From assembly GCF_013402875.1 (NCBI RefSeq), contig NZ_CP058579.1, positions 248,001-312,000 on the forward strand: DNA of 64,000 bases, given 5' to 3'. Source of the stretch: Halorarum salinum. GTDB lineage: Archaea > Halobacteriota > Halobacteria > Halobacteriales > Haloferacaceae. The notes under the pieces are model-generated. The model ran no database searches. It had not been told where the DNA came from and saw only the letters and a program-made list of their open reading frames with translations. Numbering within the stretch: position 1 is the stretch's first letter; each line of letters opens with the position of its first letter. Positions 1-8,704 of the stretch are shown here, piece after piece. The position numbers and the translations under genes are program-made.

Positions 1-734
1 TAGGCGGGGCCGACGAGGTGGAGGTGGACGTCGTGGCCGCGCTCCCTGACCCGGTCGACGATGCGGACGCCGTCCTCGACGTTCTTGTACGGCGCGAGGC
101 GGCCGACCGTCAGGAAGCCCCCCTCCCGCTCGTCCCACGGCCGGGGGTCGAACCCCCGCGTGTCAACCGGCGGGTGGACGACCGACGGGCGCACCCCGTA
201 GGCGTCCTGGACGACGTCGGCCATCCACGACGAGTTGGTGAGCAGGCGACTGTCCCGTATCCGCTCGGCGTCGTAGCCGCCGAGCAGGTACGAGAGGCGG
301 TCGTACGCGTGGTCGAGGAAGCCGTCCTCCCCGACCCGCTTCGAGACGACCAGCCGCGCGAACCGCGGGGTGTGGACGTACTGGACGAGCGGACCGGGGA
401 CGCTCAGTTCGTTGTCGGTGGCGACGACGGCGTCGAACTCGTCGGCGTGCGCGGCGACGAACCGGTTGAGCAGCGCGTTTCGCAGGTTGAACAGCGTGAG
501 TCCGGTCGCCCCCTCGACCGCGTCGAGGAGCCGTCGCCGTCGGTCGGCCGTGCGAACCTCGACGCCGGTCACGTCGCTCCGGAAGTAGCCGTTCAAGGTC
601 TCCAGGTCCGGTTCGACCAGCGTCAGGAGCGTGACGTCGTGGTCGTCCTGGAGCGCCTCGAGCACGTTCATGGCGACCGCCTCGCCGCCGCCCTTCGCCA
701 TCAGATCGACGTGTGCGACTGCGACGTAATGCAT
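1..734 (-). CDS. Glycosyltransferase, GT4-like (3' end beyond window)
   Basis: The first 244 codons of a glycosyltransferase read from the ATG at 732-734 and are still open at base 1, so the catalytic C-terminal half lies outside. Residues 9-35 (DLMAKGGGEAV onward) are identical to the start of the glycosyltransferase at 2547, followed by similar blocks: NELSVPGPLVQYVH, a NSSWMADVV segment, HPPVDTRGF and a GRLAPYKN segment that opens the second Rossmann domain of GT-B enzymes. It probably transfers a nucleotide sugar to a lipid-linked or surface glycan in the cytosol. It is divergent from the gene at 1087. The family is clear from the paralog; donor and acceptor are unknown. Confidence 0.85.
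   Translation of the reverse strand, partial: MHYVAVAHVDLMAKGGGEAVAMNVLEALQDDHDVTLLTLVEPDLETLNGYFRSDVTGVEVRTADRRRRLLDAVEGATGLTLFNLRNALLNRFVAAHADEFDAVVATDNELSVPGPLVQYVHTPRFARLVVSKRVGEDGFLDHAYDRLSYLLGGYDAERIRDSRLLTNSSWMADVVQDAYGVRPSVVHPPVDTRGFDPRPWDEREGGFLTVGRLAPYKNVEDGVRIVDRVRERGHDVHLHLVGPA
631..707. repeat. 77-bp perfect inverted repeat, left copy
   Basis: The reverse complement of these 77 bases is identical, without a mismatch, to 2574-2650. Both copies are coding and lie at the same codon positions of two paralogous glycosyltransferase genes in opposite orientation. Identity stops abruptly on both sides, including at synonymous positions, which points to recent local gene conversion and not to protein-level conservation. 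Confidence 0.97.
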
Positions 735-1086
735 GGTCGTACCGGGTTCGTGAATCCGCGGCCGGTCGGCTTCCGTCGTGGGGACGGCGGGGACGCCGAC
801 CGACGGGGGAACGAACCGACGGCCGCTCGTCCGTTAATGAAGGCGCTTGCGAGGGCCGGTCACTTCGCGAGGCATCGCCGACGTCGCCGCCGGCCGGACG
901 ACCGGCCGGTGCGGCGGGCCACCCCGTCCCGGATGCGTCCGTCGGCGGCGTCGGAAACGTCCCCTCCCCGGCCGACCGCCGGGTCGATCCGCCGCCATCC
1001 CGGGCGGGAGTCGGTTGCAAGCGCTCGCATGCACCAGCCTTTGGGCGGCCGAGGGGAACCTACTCGGTCGGGGCCACTCACGGCAC
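735..1086. other. Divergent intergenic region between two glycosyltransferase genes
   Basis: These 352 bp separate genes reading away from each other and must hold both promoters. A CCTACT-type element near 1057-1064 sits about 27 bp before the ATG at 1087, the usual spacing for a leaderless haloarchaeal transcript. A weak element near 755-765 could serve the leftward gene. I see no further gene. Confidence 0.5.
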
Positions 1087-2349
1087 ATGCACCTCCTCAC
1101 CGCGACCCACGACCTCTACCCGGACCCCGGCAGCGGCGGGACCGGCCGGTACGTGTACGAGACCGCCCGCCGCCTCGTCGACCGGGGCCACCGCGTCTCC
1201 GTCCTCACCCGGCGGCGGGGTGACGTCCCCGAACGGGAGCGGATAGACGGCGTCGACGTCCGCCGATACGACGTCGACGTCGCCGGCGAGTCGGCGCCGT
1301 CGATAGCCGCACAGCTTCCGCGCGCCCGCCGGACCGTCGCCGGGTTTCTCGAGGAACTCGGCGCGACCGGTCGCGGGGACGCCGACGTGGACCTCCTGAG
1401 CTTCCAGGGGCCGCTCACGTCGCTCCTCGCACACCGCGCCGCCGCGCCCGACCTTCCCCGCGTCTACACCTTCCACAGCCCATGGTCCACCGAGTACCGC
1501 ATCCGGGCGCGCCACGAGGCGAACCACGGGACGGCACGGCGCCGCATCAACGCCCTGCTCCGCCGCCGCGTCGAGTCGCGGGTGCTCGCCGCGAGCGACG
1601 GGGTGGTGACGCTCAGCGAGTACATGGCCGACCGACTCGCGGCCGTCCACGGCGACGGCATCGACCCGTCGGTCGTCCCCGGCGGCGTCGACGTCGACCG
1701 GTACGCCCCCGACGCGGGCTCGTTCCGGCCCGTCTCCGACGACGAGGGCGTCTCGTTTCTCACGGTCCGGCGGCTCTCGCCGCGGATGGGACACGCGACG
1801 CTGCTGGAGGCGTTCGCGTCCGTCGCGGAACGGCACCCCGACGCGAGGCTGTACGTCGCGGGCGACGGCCCGTTGCGGGACGAACTTCGGAGGAGAGCCG
1901 GACGGCTCGGCGTCGCCGACCGGACGACGTTCCTCGGCTACGTCCCCGACGCGGACCTGCCGGCCGCCCACGCCAGCGCGGACGTGTTCGTCCTGCCGAC
2001 CCGACGGCTGGAGGGGTTCGGGCTGGCGACCCTGGAAGCGCTGGCGTCCGGGACGCCCGTCGTCGCGACGCCGGTCGGCGGGACCCCCGAGGTGCTGCGG
2101 TCCTACGTCGAGGGGGACGACCGTCCCGCGGCCACGCTGGCCGACGGCGCCGACGCCGGGTCCCTGGCGCGGGCGATGAACGCGTGGGCCGACCTCCCGC
2201 CGGAACGGCGGCGGAACGCGGGGCGAGCGTGCCGCGAGCACACGGTGGACCGGTTTCGGTGGGAGCGGACGGTCGACGAACTGGAGGCGGTGTACGCCGC
2301 TCACGTCGAGGGTGAGGCGCCGGCACGCCCGGCGCCCCCTCGCCGGTGA
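1087..2349 (+). CDS. Glycosyltransferase family 4 protein
   Basis: A 420-residue GT-B glycosyltransferase. The N-terminal domain begins MHLLTATHDLYPDPGSGG with a glycine-rich donor loop; the C-terminal GT4 domain shows VAGDGPLRDELRR, a Y-x-P-x-ADLPAAHASADVFVLPT block and the family E-x7-E signature in EGFGLATLEALASG, followed by PVVATPVGGTPEV. It should transfer an activated sugar with retention in the cytosol, for polysaccharide or protein/lipid glycosylation. The ATG at 1087 is chosen because similarity begins there; upstream in-frame codons are alanine/arginine-rich noise. It lies between two mutually paralogous glycosyltransferases to which it is only distantly related. Substrate unknown. 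Confidence 0.93.
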   Translation: MHLLTATHDLYPDPGSGGTGRYVYETARRLVDRGHRVSVLTRRRGDVPERERIDGVDVRRYDVDVAGESAPSIAAQLPRARRTVAGFLEELGATGRGDADVDLLSFQGPLTSLLAHRAAAPDLPRVYTFHSPWSTEYRIRARHEANHGTARRRINALLRRRVESRVLAASDGVVTLSEYMADRLAAVHGDGIDPSVVPGGVDVDRYAPDAGSFRPVSDDEGVSFLTVRRLSPRMGHATLLEAFASVAERHPDARLYVAGDGPLRDELRRRAGRLGVADRTTFLGYVPDADLPAAHASADVFVLPTRRLEGFGLATLEALASGTPVVATPVGGTPEVLRSYVEGDDRPAATLADGADAGSLARAMNAWADLPPERRRNAGRACREHTVDRFRWERTVDELEAVYAAHVEGEAPARPAPPRR

Positions 2350-2546
2350 GGCGGCGGGGCGGGGACGTCGACGACCCGCCGAACGGTCCCGCCGGGGCTG
2401 TGCCGTCGACCCCTCTCGCCTGCCCTCGACCCTCCTTGATTCGACGGAGATCCGTCGAAAAGTCGGGGACGAGCGGGTCGTCGACGGAAAAGCCCCCGGC
2501 CCCTACAAGCGGTCCGGTTAGTGAACGACCGGGCGAACCGACGGCC

Positions 2547-3749
2547 ATGAGCGATATCGGCGTCGTCCACATGGATCTGATGGCGAAGGGCGGCGGCGAG
2601 GCGGTCGCCATGAACGTGCTCGAGGCGCTCCAGGACGACCACGACGTCACCCTCATCACGCTCACCGACCCCGACTTCTCGACGCTGAACGACTACTTCA
2701 ACACGGACGTGGAGTCGATCGCGGTCCGTCGGGCGGGACGGCTCGCGCCGACGATCAACGCGACCTGCGGGCTGAAGTACTACATCCTCCAGAACGCCCT
2801 CCTCGGACGATACGCGCGCCGACACGCCGACGAGTTCGACCTGCTCGTGAGCACGATCAACGAGCTCGGGCTGGGAACGGACTCGGTTCAGTACATCCAC
2901 TTCCCGTTCGACTGGACGGTGAGCCTCGAGAACCGCAAGGCGATCTTCCACCCGACCGTCGAGGACGACTGTCTCTACGAGCGACTCTGCACCCACGTCG
3001 CCGGCGTCACCCGAGAGGACGTCGCGTCGAACACGCTGTTCGCCAACTCGGAGTGGACCGCCGACGCGGTCGAGGAGGCGTACGGCACCCACCCGGAGGT
3101 GCTCCACCCGCCCGTCGACACGTCCGACTTCGAGCCCGTGCCGTGGGAGGAGCGGGAGCGGGGATTCACGACGATCGGCCGCATCGAGCGGAGCAAACGC
3201 ATCGCCGAACTGATCCGGATCGTGGACGGGGTTCGCGACGGGGGCCACGACGTGGACTTCCACGTCGTCGGCCCGACCGTCGACGAGGAGTACTACCGCG
3301 AGGTGGCCGAGATGGCCGCGAGTCGGGGGTACGTGACCCTCGAGGGCGAACTCCCGCGCGGTGACCTGATCGACCTCGTCTGCACCCACCGGTACGGCCT
3401 CCACGGGAAGCGCTACGAGCACTTCGGGATGGTCGTCGCGGAACTCGCGGCGGGCGGCGCGCTCCCGTTCGTCCCGAACGACGGCGGCCAGCACGCCATC
3501 GTCCGCGACGACGAACGGCTGCTCTACGACTCCGTCGAGGACGCCGTCGGGAAGATCGACCGGGTGCTCTCGGATCCGGACCTCCAGCGGGAGCTTCGAA
3601 CCAGCGCGGCGGAGATCGACCGGCGGTTCGGCCGCGACCGGTTCAGGGACGCGATCCGGGCGACGGTTGCGGAGGCCGTCGTGACGCAGGTCGAGGAGGA
3701 GCGGGTCCCCGTCTCGAACCGGAGAAGCGACCCCACCGGCGGGAGCTAG
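2547..3749 (+). CDS. Glycosyltransferase family 4 protein, paralog of the gene at 1-734
   Basis: A 400-residue GT-B enzyme with DLMAKGGGEAV at residues 9-19, a YIHFPFDW segment resembling ALG11-type mannosyltransferases, HPPVDTSDF, GRIERSKRI at the start of the donor domain, and HGKRYEHFGMVVAELAAGG carrying the E-x7-E catalytic signature. It probably adds a hexose to a cytosolic-face lipid-linked glycan. The ATG at 2547 matches the start of the inverted paralog and lies about 28 bp after a GGTTAGTG element. A 197-bp gap separates it from the gene at 1087, so co-transcription is possible. Specificity cannot be read from the sequence. Confidence 0.93.
   Translation: MSDIGVVHMDLMAKGGGEAVAMNVLEALQDDHDVTLITLTDPDFSTLNDYFNTDVESIAVRRAGRLAPTINATCGLKYYILQNALLGRYARRHADEFDLLVSTINELGLGTDSVQYIHFPFDWTVSLENRKAIFHPTVEDDCLYERLCTHVAGVTREDVASNTLFANSEWTADAVEEAYGTHPEVLHPPVDTSDFEPVPWEERERGFTTIGRIERSKRIAELIRIVDGVRDGGHDVDFHVVGPTVDEEYYREVAEMAASRGYVTLEGELPRGDLIDLVCTHRYGLHGKRYEHFGMVVAELAAGGALPFVPNDGGQHAIVRDDERLLYDSVEDAVGKIDRVLSDPDLQRELRTSAAEIDRRFGRDRFRDAIRATVAEAVVTQVEEERVPVSNRRSDPTGGS
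2574..2650. repeat. 77-bp perfect inverted repeat, right copy
   Basis: Partner of the left copy at 631-707, in inverted orientation and in the same codon register of the paralogous gene. The two copies bracket the unrelated-in-detail glycosyltransferase gene at 1087-2349, so recombination between them would invert about 1.9 kb containing it. Confidence 0.97.
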
Positions 3750-3895
3750 GCTGTCACGGAGGTGAGGACGAGCTTCCCACGGGAGCGACAGCTGGGGGTT
3801 CGATCCCTTCGAGGGGTCGATCGGACGGCTCGGGAACCGCGTTCGGGACATTTGCAAGTAGCAGGCTGATGGCGCCGGTGGCGGTACACGTCACC

Positions 3896-4708
3896 ATGGC
3901 CGCCTACGACTTCGACGGGACGGTGGCGTTCGTGACGGGCGCGGCGCGCGGGCAGGGGAGGTCACACGCGCTCTCGTACGCCGAGCACGGCGCCGACGTG
4001 GTCGTCACGGACGTCTGCGAGACGGACGACGCGTCGACCTACGAGCTCTCCGGCCGCGAGGCGATGGAGGAGACGGTCGACCTCGTCGAGCAGCGGGGGG
4101 CGAACGCGATCGGGGTCGAGATGGACGTCTCGGACGCGGCCGAGGTCGAGGCGGCGGTCGAACGGGCCGTCGACGAGTTCGGCCGCATCGACGTCCTGGC
4201 GAACAACGCCGGCGTCGCGCCGGTGTCGGCGCTGATGGACCTCGACGAGGCGACCTGGGACCTCGCGCTCGACGTGAACCTGAAGGGGATGTGGCTGTGC
4301 GCGAAGCACGTCGGCCGGCGGATGATCGAGCAGGGCGACGGCGGCCGCATCGTCAACACCTCCTCGACCGCGGGGCTCGCCGCCTCGCCCGGGCTCGGCC
4401 ACTACACCGCAGCCAAACACGGCGTCATCGGGCTGACCAAGACGCTCGCGGTGGAGCTCGCACCCCACGACGTCACCGTCAACGCCGTCTGTCCGACCGC
4501 CGTGGACACGCCGATGACCGGCGGCATCGTGGAGTCCATCGGCCCCGAGATCGCCGAGATCGCCGAGCAGTCCGGACCGGACAACCTCTTCACCGACATC
4601 CTCCAGCCGGAGGACGTGAGCGCCGCGTTCATGTGGCTCTCCAGCGACGACGCGCGGTTCGTCACGGGCGTCGCGCTTCCGGTGGCGGCGGGCGCGACCG
4701 CGCTGTAA
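3896..4708 (+). CDS. SDR family NAD(P)-dependent oxidoreductase, mycofactocin-coupled type
   Basis: A 270-residue classical short-chain dehydrogenase. Visible are the cofactor motif TGAARGQG (residues 14-21), NNAG (103-106), the structural Asn in DVNLKG, and the catalytic Ser (SST near 156), Tyr170 and Lys174 in YTAAK. The segment GAARGQGRSHA is characteristic of the subfamily described in bacteria as mycofactocin-coupled SDRs, which retain tightly bound NAD. It should oxidise a secondary alcohol. I start at MAAYDFDG because family members begin there; an in-frame ATG at 3869 would add nine residues. No mycofactocin maturation gene is visible nearby, so coupling is not shown. Confidence 0.88.
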   Translation: MAAYDFDGTVAFVTGAARGQGRSHALSYAEHGADVVVTDVCETDDASTYELSGREAMEETVDLVEQRGANAIGVEMDVSDAAEVEAAVERAVDEFGRIDVLANNAGVAPVSALMDLDEATWDLALDVNLKGMWLCAKHVGRRMIEQGDGGRIVNTSSTAGLAASPGLGHYTAAKHGVIGLTKTLAVELAPHDVTVNAVCPTAVDTPMTGGIVESIGPEIAEIAEQSGPDNLFTDILQPEDVSAAFMWLSSDDARFVTGVALPVAAGATAL

Positions 4709-4773
4709 CGTTCCCGGTTCGTCCCGGGTTCCGCGCTCTGCTTCCGGAGCGCGGTTCGAGCGTCCCCGGCCCG

Positions 4774-5961
4774 TCAGGCGACGTTCCGTTCGACCAGTCG
4801 CCCGCCCTCCTCGAACCGTCGACTCGACAGCGGGTCGACGTCGACGAGCGACGCCCCGCCGTCGACGCACAGTTCCGCGACGAGTTTCCCCGTCGCCGGC
4901 GCGTGCTGGAAGCCGTGACCGGAGAAGCCCGCCGCGGTGACCAGCCCCGGGAGCGTCTCCTCGATGACGGGGTGGTGGTCCGGCGTCACCGCGTACAGGC
5001 CGGCCCACCCGCTCTTGATGCGCGAGTCGGCGCCGAAGTAGTCCGCACAGTCCGCCGCTCGTTCGACGGCCGTCGCCGCCCAGTCGAGGTCCAGCGACTT
5101 CGAGTAGCGGTCCGGGTCGACGTCGGGGTCCGCGGCGGCGAAGTGGCCGCCGACGAGCGCGGCGCCCTCCCGCTCGGGGCGGAAGTACGAGCAGGCGTCG
5201 AGGTCGATCGTCAGCGGGACGTCCCCGGGAAGCGTCACGCCCGGTTCGACGACGGCGATCTGCCGGCGACGCGGACGGATCGGCAGGTCGACGCCGACCA
5301 TCGCCGCGAGGCGGGCCGCCCACGCGCCGGCGGCGTTGACCACGCGGTCGGCCTCGATCCGGCCGTCCGCCGTCTCGACGCCCGTCACCGTCGGTTCGTC
5401 GGTTCCCCGCTCCGGGGCCGCCCGCCCGTCGGCCCCGTCCGTGAGCACGTCGGTCACCTCGGTCCTCGTCCGGACGTCCACCCCCGACTCGCGCGCCGCC
5501 GCCGCGTACCCCTGTACCGCGAGGTTCGGGTCGGCGTAGCCGTCGTCGGCGTGGTAGGTCGCACCGACGAACCGGTCGTCGTGGAGTTCCGGACAGCGCT
5601 CCGCCGCCTCGGCCGGCGAGAGGTACTCGCTTCCGACGCCGAGGTCGTTCTGCATCGCGACGTGCTCCCGGAACCGCGACGCGGTCGCCTCCTCGCGGGC
5701 GAGCAGGAGGTAGCCGTGCCTCCGGTGGGCGACGTCGACGCCGAAGTCGGCCTCGAACGCGTCCCACACCTCGCGGCTCGCGAGCGACAGGCGGACGTTG
5801 ACCTCGGTCGAGAACTGCGACCTGATGCCGCCGGCCGAGCGCGCGGTGCTGCGGGTCCCGAGCGCGTCCCGCTCACAGAGGGTCACCTCCGCGCCCGCGC
5901 GTCCGAGGTAGTACGCCGACGACAGCCCGACGATCCCGCCCCCGACCACGACGACGTCCAT
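4774..5961 (-). CDS. FAD-dependent oxidoreductase (DAO / sarcosine oxidase-like)
   Basis: A 395-residue flavoprotein of the glycine/D-amino-acid oxidase (DAO) superfamily. The FAD dinucleotide fold is at the N-terminus (VVGGGIVGLSSAYYLGRAGAEV), with ARSAGGIRSQF following as in sarcosine dehydrogenase relatives. VVNAAGAWA and the C-terminal GFSGHGFQHAPATG close the FAD site. It probably oxidises a secondary or primary amine. The ATG at 5961 is supported by a CTTAATCC element centred about 25 bp upstream. Neighbours are an SDR (convergent) and an ornithine-cyclodeaminase-family enzyme (divergent), suggesting amino-acid or imino-acid catabolism. The true substrate is unknown. Confidence 0.9.
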   Translation of the reverse strand: MDVVVVGGGIVGLSSAYYLGRAGAEVTLCERDALGTRSTARSAGGIRSQFSTEVNVRLSLASREVWDAFEADFGVDVAHRRHGYLLLAREEATASRFREHVAMQNDLGVGSEYLSPAEAAERCPELHDDRFVGATYHADDGYADPNLAVQGYAAAARESGVDVRTRTEVTDVLTDGADGRAAPERGTDEPTVTGVETADGRIEADRVVNAAGAWAARLAAMVGVDLPIRPRRRQIAVVEPGVTLPGDVPLTIDLDACSYFRPEREGAALVGGHFAAADPDVDPDRYSKSLDLDWAATAVERAADCADYFGADSRIKSGWAGLYAVTPDHHPVIEETLPGLVTAAGFSGHGFQHAPATGKLVAELCVDGGASLVDVDPLSSRRFEEGGRLVERNVA

Positions 5962-6068
5962 GCGTGATTCCCGTCCGGGTTCGGATTAAGTCTCCCGCCC
6001 CGGGTGGCGCCGGGACCCACGGTGGGCTCGGGGGAACAGCTAACCCGCCGGGTTCCCTGGCCGCACGC

Positions 6069-7070
6069 ATGGTACTGTTCCTCACCGACGAGGAGGTCCG
6101 GGGCGTGCTCGACCTCCCGTCGCTCGCCCCCGTCGTCGAGGAGGCGCTCGTGAAACAGGCGAACGGCGAGGTCGAGCGTCCGGAGCGGCCCCACTACCCG
6201 GTCGGGGCAGGGCTCGACTCCCCCGAACCGCTCGGGACCGGGCTGGCGATGCCCGCGTACGTCCACGGCGGGGAGTACTTCGCGACGAAACTCGTCGGCG
6301 TCCACGAGGGGAACGAGGCGAGGGGGTTGCCGACGATACACGCCCAGATCGTCCTCGCGGACGCGCGGACGGGCCGGCCGGTCTCGTACATGGACGGGGG
6401 ACACGTCACGAACGCCCGAACGGGCTGTATCGGCGGGCTGGCCGTCCGGGCACTCGCGATCGAACCCGTAAAGCTCGGCGTGATCGGCGCGGGGGCACAG
6501 GCGCGCTGGCAGACCCGCGCCGTCGCCGCGCTGGCCGACGTCGAGCGCGTGTCCGTCTACTCGCCGAGCGAGTCGAAACGCGAGTGCGCGGCGACGCTCC
6601 GCGACGAGGGGCTCGACGCGTCGGCCGTCGACTCGGCGGCCGACGCCGTCCGCGACGCGACCGTGGTCGTCACGGCGACGACCAGCACCGACCCCGTCTT
6701 CCCGGCCGACGCGCTCGCGCCGGGGGCCCTCGTCGTCGCCGTCGGGGCGTACGAACCCGGGATGCAGGAACTCGAACCGGCCACCTTCGACCGCGCGGCG
6801 CGCGTCTTCGCGGACGTGCCCGCGGAGGCGGCGACCGTCGGCGACGTCGCCGCGACGACCCTGACCGAATCCGACCTGCTCCCGCTCGCCGCGCTGTTCG
6901 AGGGGACGGCGCTCGAGGGAACGGCGGTCGACGGAGGCGCCGGTCGGAGGTCGGACGACGAGATCGTCGTCGTCGAGAGCGTCGGCTCGGCCGTGCTCGA
7001 CGTCGCCGCCGCGTCGACGGCCTTCGAGGCGGCCCGCGAGGCGGGCGTCGGCACGGACCTGCCGTCCTGA
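6069..7070 (+). CDS. Ornithine cyclodeaminase / mu-crystallin family protein
   Basis: A 333-residue member of the OCD/mu-crystallin family, which covers ornithine cyclodeaminase, archaeal alanine dehydrogenase and ketimine reductases. Characteristic are KLVGVHEGN with its substrate-binding lysine region, SYMDGGHVTNARTG, the Rossmann motif GVIGAGAQARWQ and the GAYEPGMQELEP block. It would catalyse NAD(P)-dependent amino/imino acid conversion in the cytosol. The ATG at 6069 is chosen because the conserved LTDEEVRGVLD segment follows at once; in-frame codons upstream look non-coding. It is divergent from the FAD oxidoreductase, 107 bp away. Which family activity it has cannot be decided. Confidence 0.88.
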   Translation: MVLFLTDEEVRGVLDLPSLAPVVEEALVKQANGEVERPERPHYPVGAGLDSPEPLGTGLAMPAYVHGGEYFATKLVGVHEGNEARGLPTIHAQIVLADARTGRPVSYMDGGHVTNARTGCIGGLAVRALAIEPVKLGVIGAGAQARWQTRAVAALADVERVSVYSPSESKRECAATLRDEGLDASAVDSAADAVRDATVVVTATTSTDPVFPADALAPGALVVAVGAYEPGMQELEPATFDRAARVFADVPAEAATVGDVAATTLTESDLLPLAALFEGTALEGTAVDGGAGRRSDDEIVVVESVGSAVLDVAAASTAFEAAREAGVGTDLPS

Positions 7071-7248
7071 CGGGCGATCCCGCTCGCGGCGGCGCGGACC
7101 CGGTCCGGCGCCCCGGCACGCCGTCCCGACCGGCGGTCGGCCGGGTCGTGCAACCGGCGGTACGGCGAGTGTCAGCCACCCACAGCCGGAAATCCCGGCC
7201 GGGAAGGCGAAGCACTTGTCGACCCGGTGGTAACGAACCGGCCTCCAC

Positions 7249-8694
7249 GTGGTATCCGTTCCGAACCCCGTCCGCGGGGTCGTCCTCGCCGTCGGTCTGC
7301 TGCTCGCCCGCCTCGGCCTCCTCACCGAACAGCGGGCGCGCCGTATCACGGACCTCGCGTGGCCCCGCATCGTGACCGGCCTCGCGCGGATGTCCAAGAG
7401 CGCGGTCGACGTCGCGATGGTCGGCGTCGCGCTCGGTCCGGCCGCCATCGCGGGCGTCGGCTTCGCCTCCCCCTACTGGGGGCTCGCGTTCTCGCTCGGC
7501 GGCGGGATGGCGGCCGGCACCATCGCGCTCGTCTCCCAGCGGTACGGCGCGGACGCCCACGAGGAACTCGGACAGGCCGTCCGATCGAGCGCGCTCGTCG
7601 TCCTGGTGATCTCGCTGCCCGTCGCGCTCGCGTTCCTCGCGATCCCGGAGCGACTCGTCGGGATCGTCAGCGACGACGCCCTCGCGGTCGCGTACGGCGC
7701 CGACTACCTGCGGATCGTCGCGTTCGGCGTCCCGTTCGCCGGGCTGAACCTCGTCGCCAGCCGGGTGTACATCGGCGCCGACGACGCCTGGACGCCGATG
7801 CTGCTGCGGGCGGGCGGGGCGGTCGCGAACATCGTCGTCAACGCCGTGCTGATCTTCGGGCTCGACATGGGCGTCGAGGGCGCCGCCGTCGGGACGGTGC
7901 TCTCGAACGCGGTCGTCGCCGCCGCCTTCGCCGGCGGGTTGGTCGCCGGACGGCTCCCCGTCGTCGGCGACCTCCCCGTGCGGATCGACCCGCGCGGGCG
8001 GTACGTCCACCGCGGGACGATCCGCCAGATCGTCGAGATCGGCACCCCGGTCGTCGGGCGGAACCTCGTGTGGACGGTCGCGGAGTTCCCGATGCTCGCC
8101 ATCGTGGACGTGTTCGGCCGGGACACCGTCGCCGGTTTCGTCGTCGCCCGGCGGATCTGGGGGCTGATGAACGCGCCCGGCTGGGGGTTCGGGCTGGCCT
8201 CCTCCAGCCTCGTCGGCCAGCACCTCGGCACGGACGACGAGGCGACCGCGGAGGCGTACGGCCGCGAGATCATCCGCTTCGCGGTGGCGACGTACGTCCT
8301 CTCCGCGGTCGTGGTCGGCGTCCTCGCCCGCCCCATCGTCGTCGGCTTCGTCGGCGACCCGACCGCGGGGTCGGTCGAGCCAGCGATCGCGTTGGTGCGA
8401 GCCGCCTGCGTCGCGGTCGTGCTGCAGGGCGTCTCCGGCGGGGCCGCGGGGCCGCTCGACGCCAGCGGCGACACCCGGTGGCCGTTCCTCAGTCAGGCGG
8501 TCGGGATGTTCGGCGTCTCCATCCCGCTGGCGTACCTCGGCGCGACCAGCTCGCTCGGCTTCCTCGGCCTCCAGCTCGCGTTCCTCGCGGAGACGGGCGT
8601 GCCGGCCGCGCTGAACTACCACCGGTTCCGGACCGGGAAGTGGAAGGTCGTCAGCCGGGGGTACCGCCCGGACGCGGCGGTCGGGAGCGACTGA
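7249..8694 (+). CDS. MATE family efflux transporter
   Basis: A 481-residue integral membrane exporter of the multidrug and toxic compound extrusion family, with about twelve hydrophobic helices in two homologous halves. Typical segments are LARMSKSAVDVAMVGVALGPAAIAG near the first helix pair and the matching VVGRNLVWTVAEFPMLAIVDVFG near residue 265. It should export cationic or toxic compounds using an ion gradient. The start is a GTG at 7249; no in-frame ATG gives a complete N-terminal half. It ends 10 bp from a convergent gene. A second MATE gene at 57014 is only distantly similar. Confidence 0.92.
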   Translation: MVSVPNPVRGVVLAVGLLLARLGLLTEQRARRITDLAWPRIVTGLARMSKSAVDVAMVGVALGPAAIAGVGFASPYWGLAFSLGGGMAAGTIALVSQRYGADAHEELGQAVRSSALVVLVISLPVALAFLAIPERLVGIVSDDALAVAYGADYLRIVAFGVPFAGLNLVASRVYIGADDAWTPMLLRAGGAVANIVVNAVLIFGLDMGVEGAAVGTVLSNAVVAAAFAGGLVAGRLPVVGDLPVRIDPRGRYVHRGTIRQIVEIGTPVVGRNLVWTVAEFPMLAIVDVFGRDTVAGFVVARRIWGLMNAPGWGFGLASSSLVGQHLGTDDEATAEAYGREIIRFAVATYVLSAVVVGVLARPIVVGFVGDPTAGSVEPAIALVRAACVAVVLQGVSGGAAGPLDASGDTRWPFLSQAVGMFGVSIPLAYLGATSSLGFLGLQLAFLAETGVPAALNYHRFRTGKWKVVSRGYRPDAAVGSD

Positions 8695-8704
8695 GCCGTC
8701 GGGG

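Noticed and set aside
130-170. GGGGGTCGAACCCCCG resembling a tRNA T-loop
   Set aside because: It lies inside the glycosyltransferase frame and no acceptor or anticodon stem can be formed around it.
3962-5767. Long minus-strand ORF of 601 codons over the SDR and FAD oxidoreductase genes
   Set aside because: Arg/Gly/Pro-rich composition and no family resemblance; a GC-rich shadow frame, as are many others of 300-800 codons in this window.
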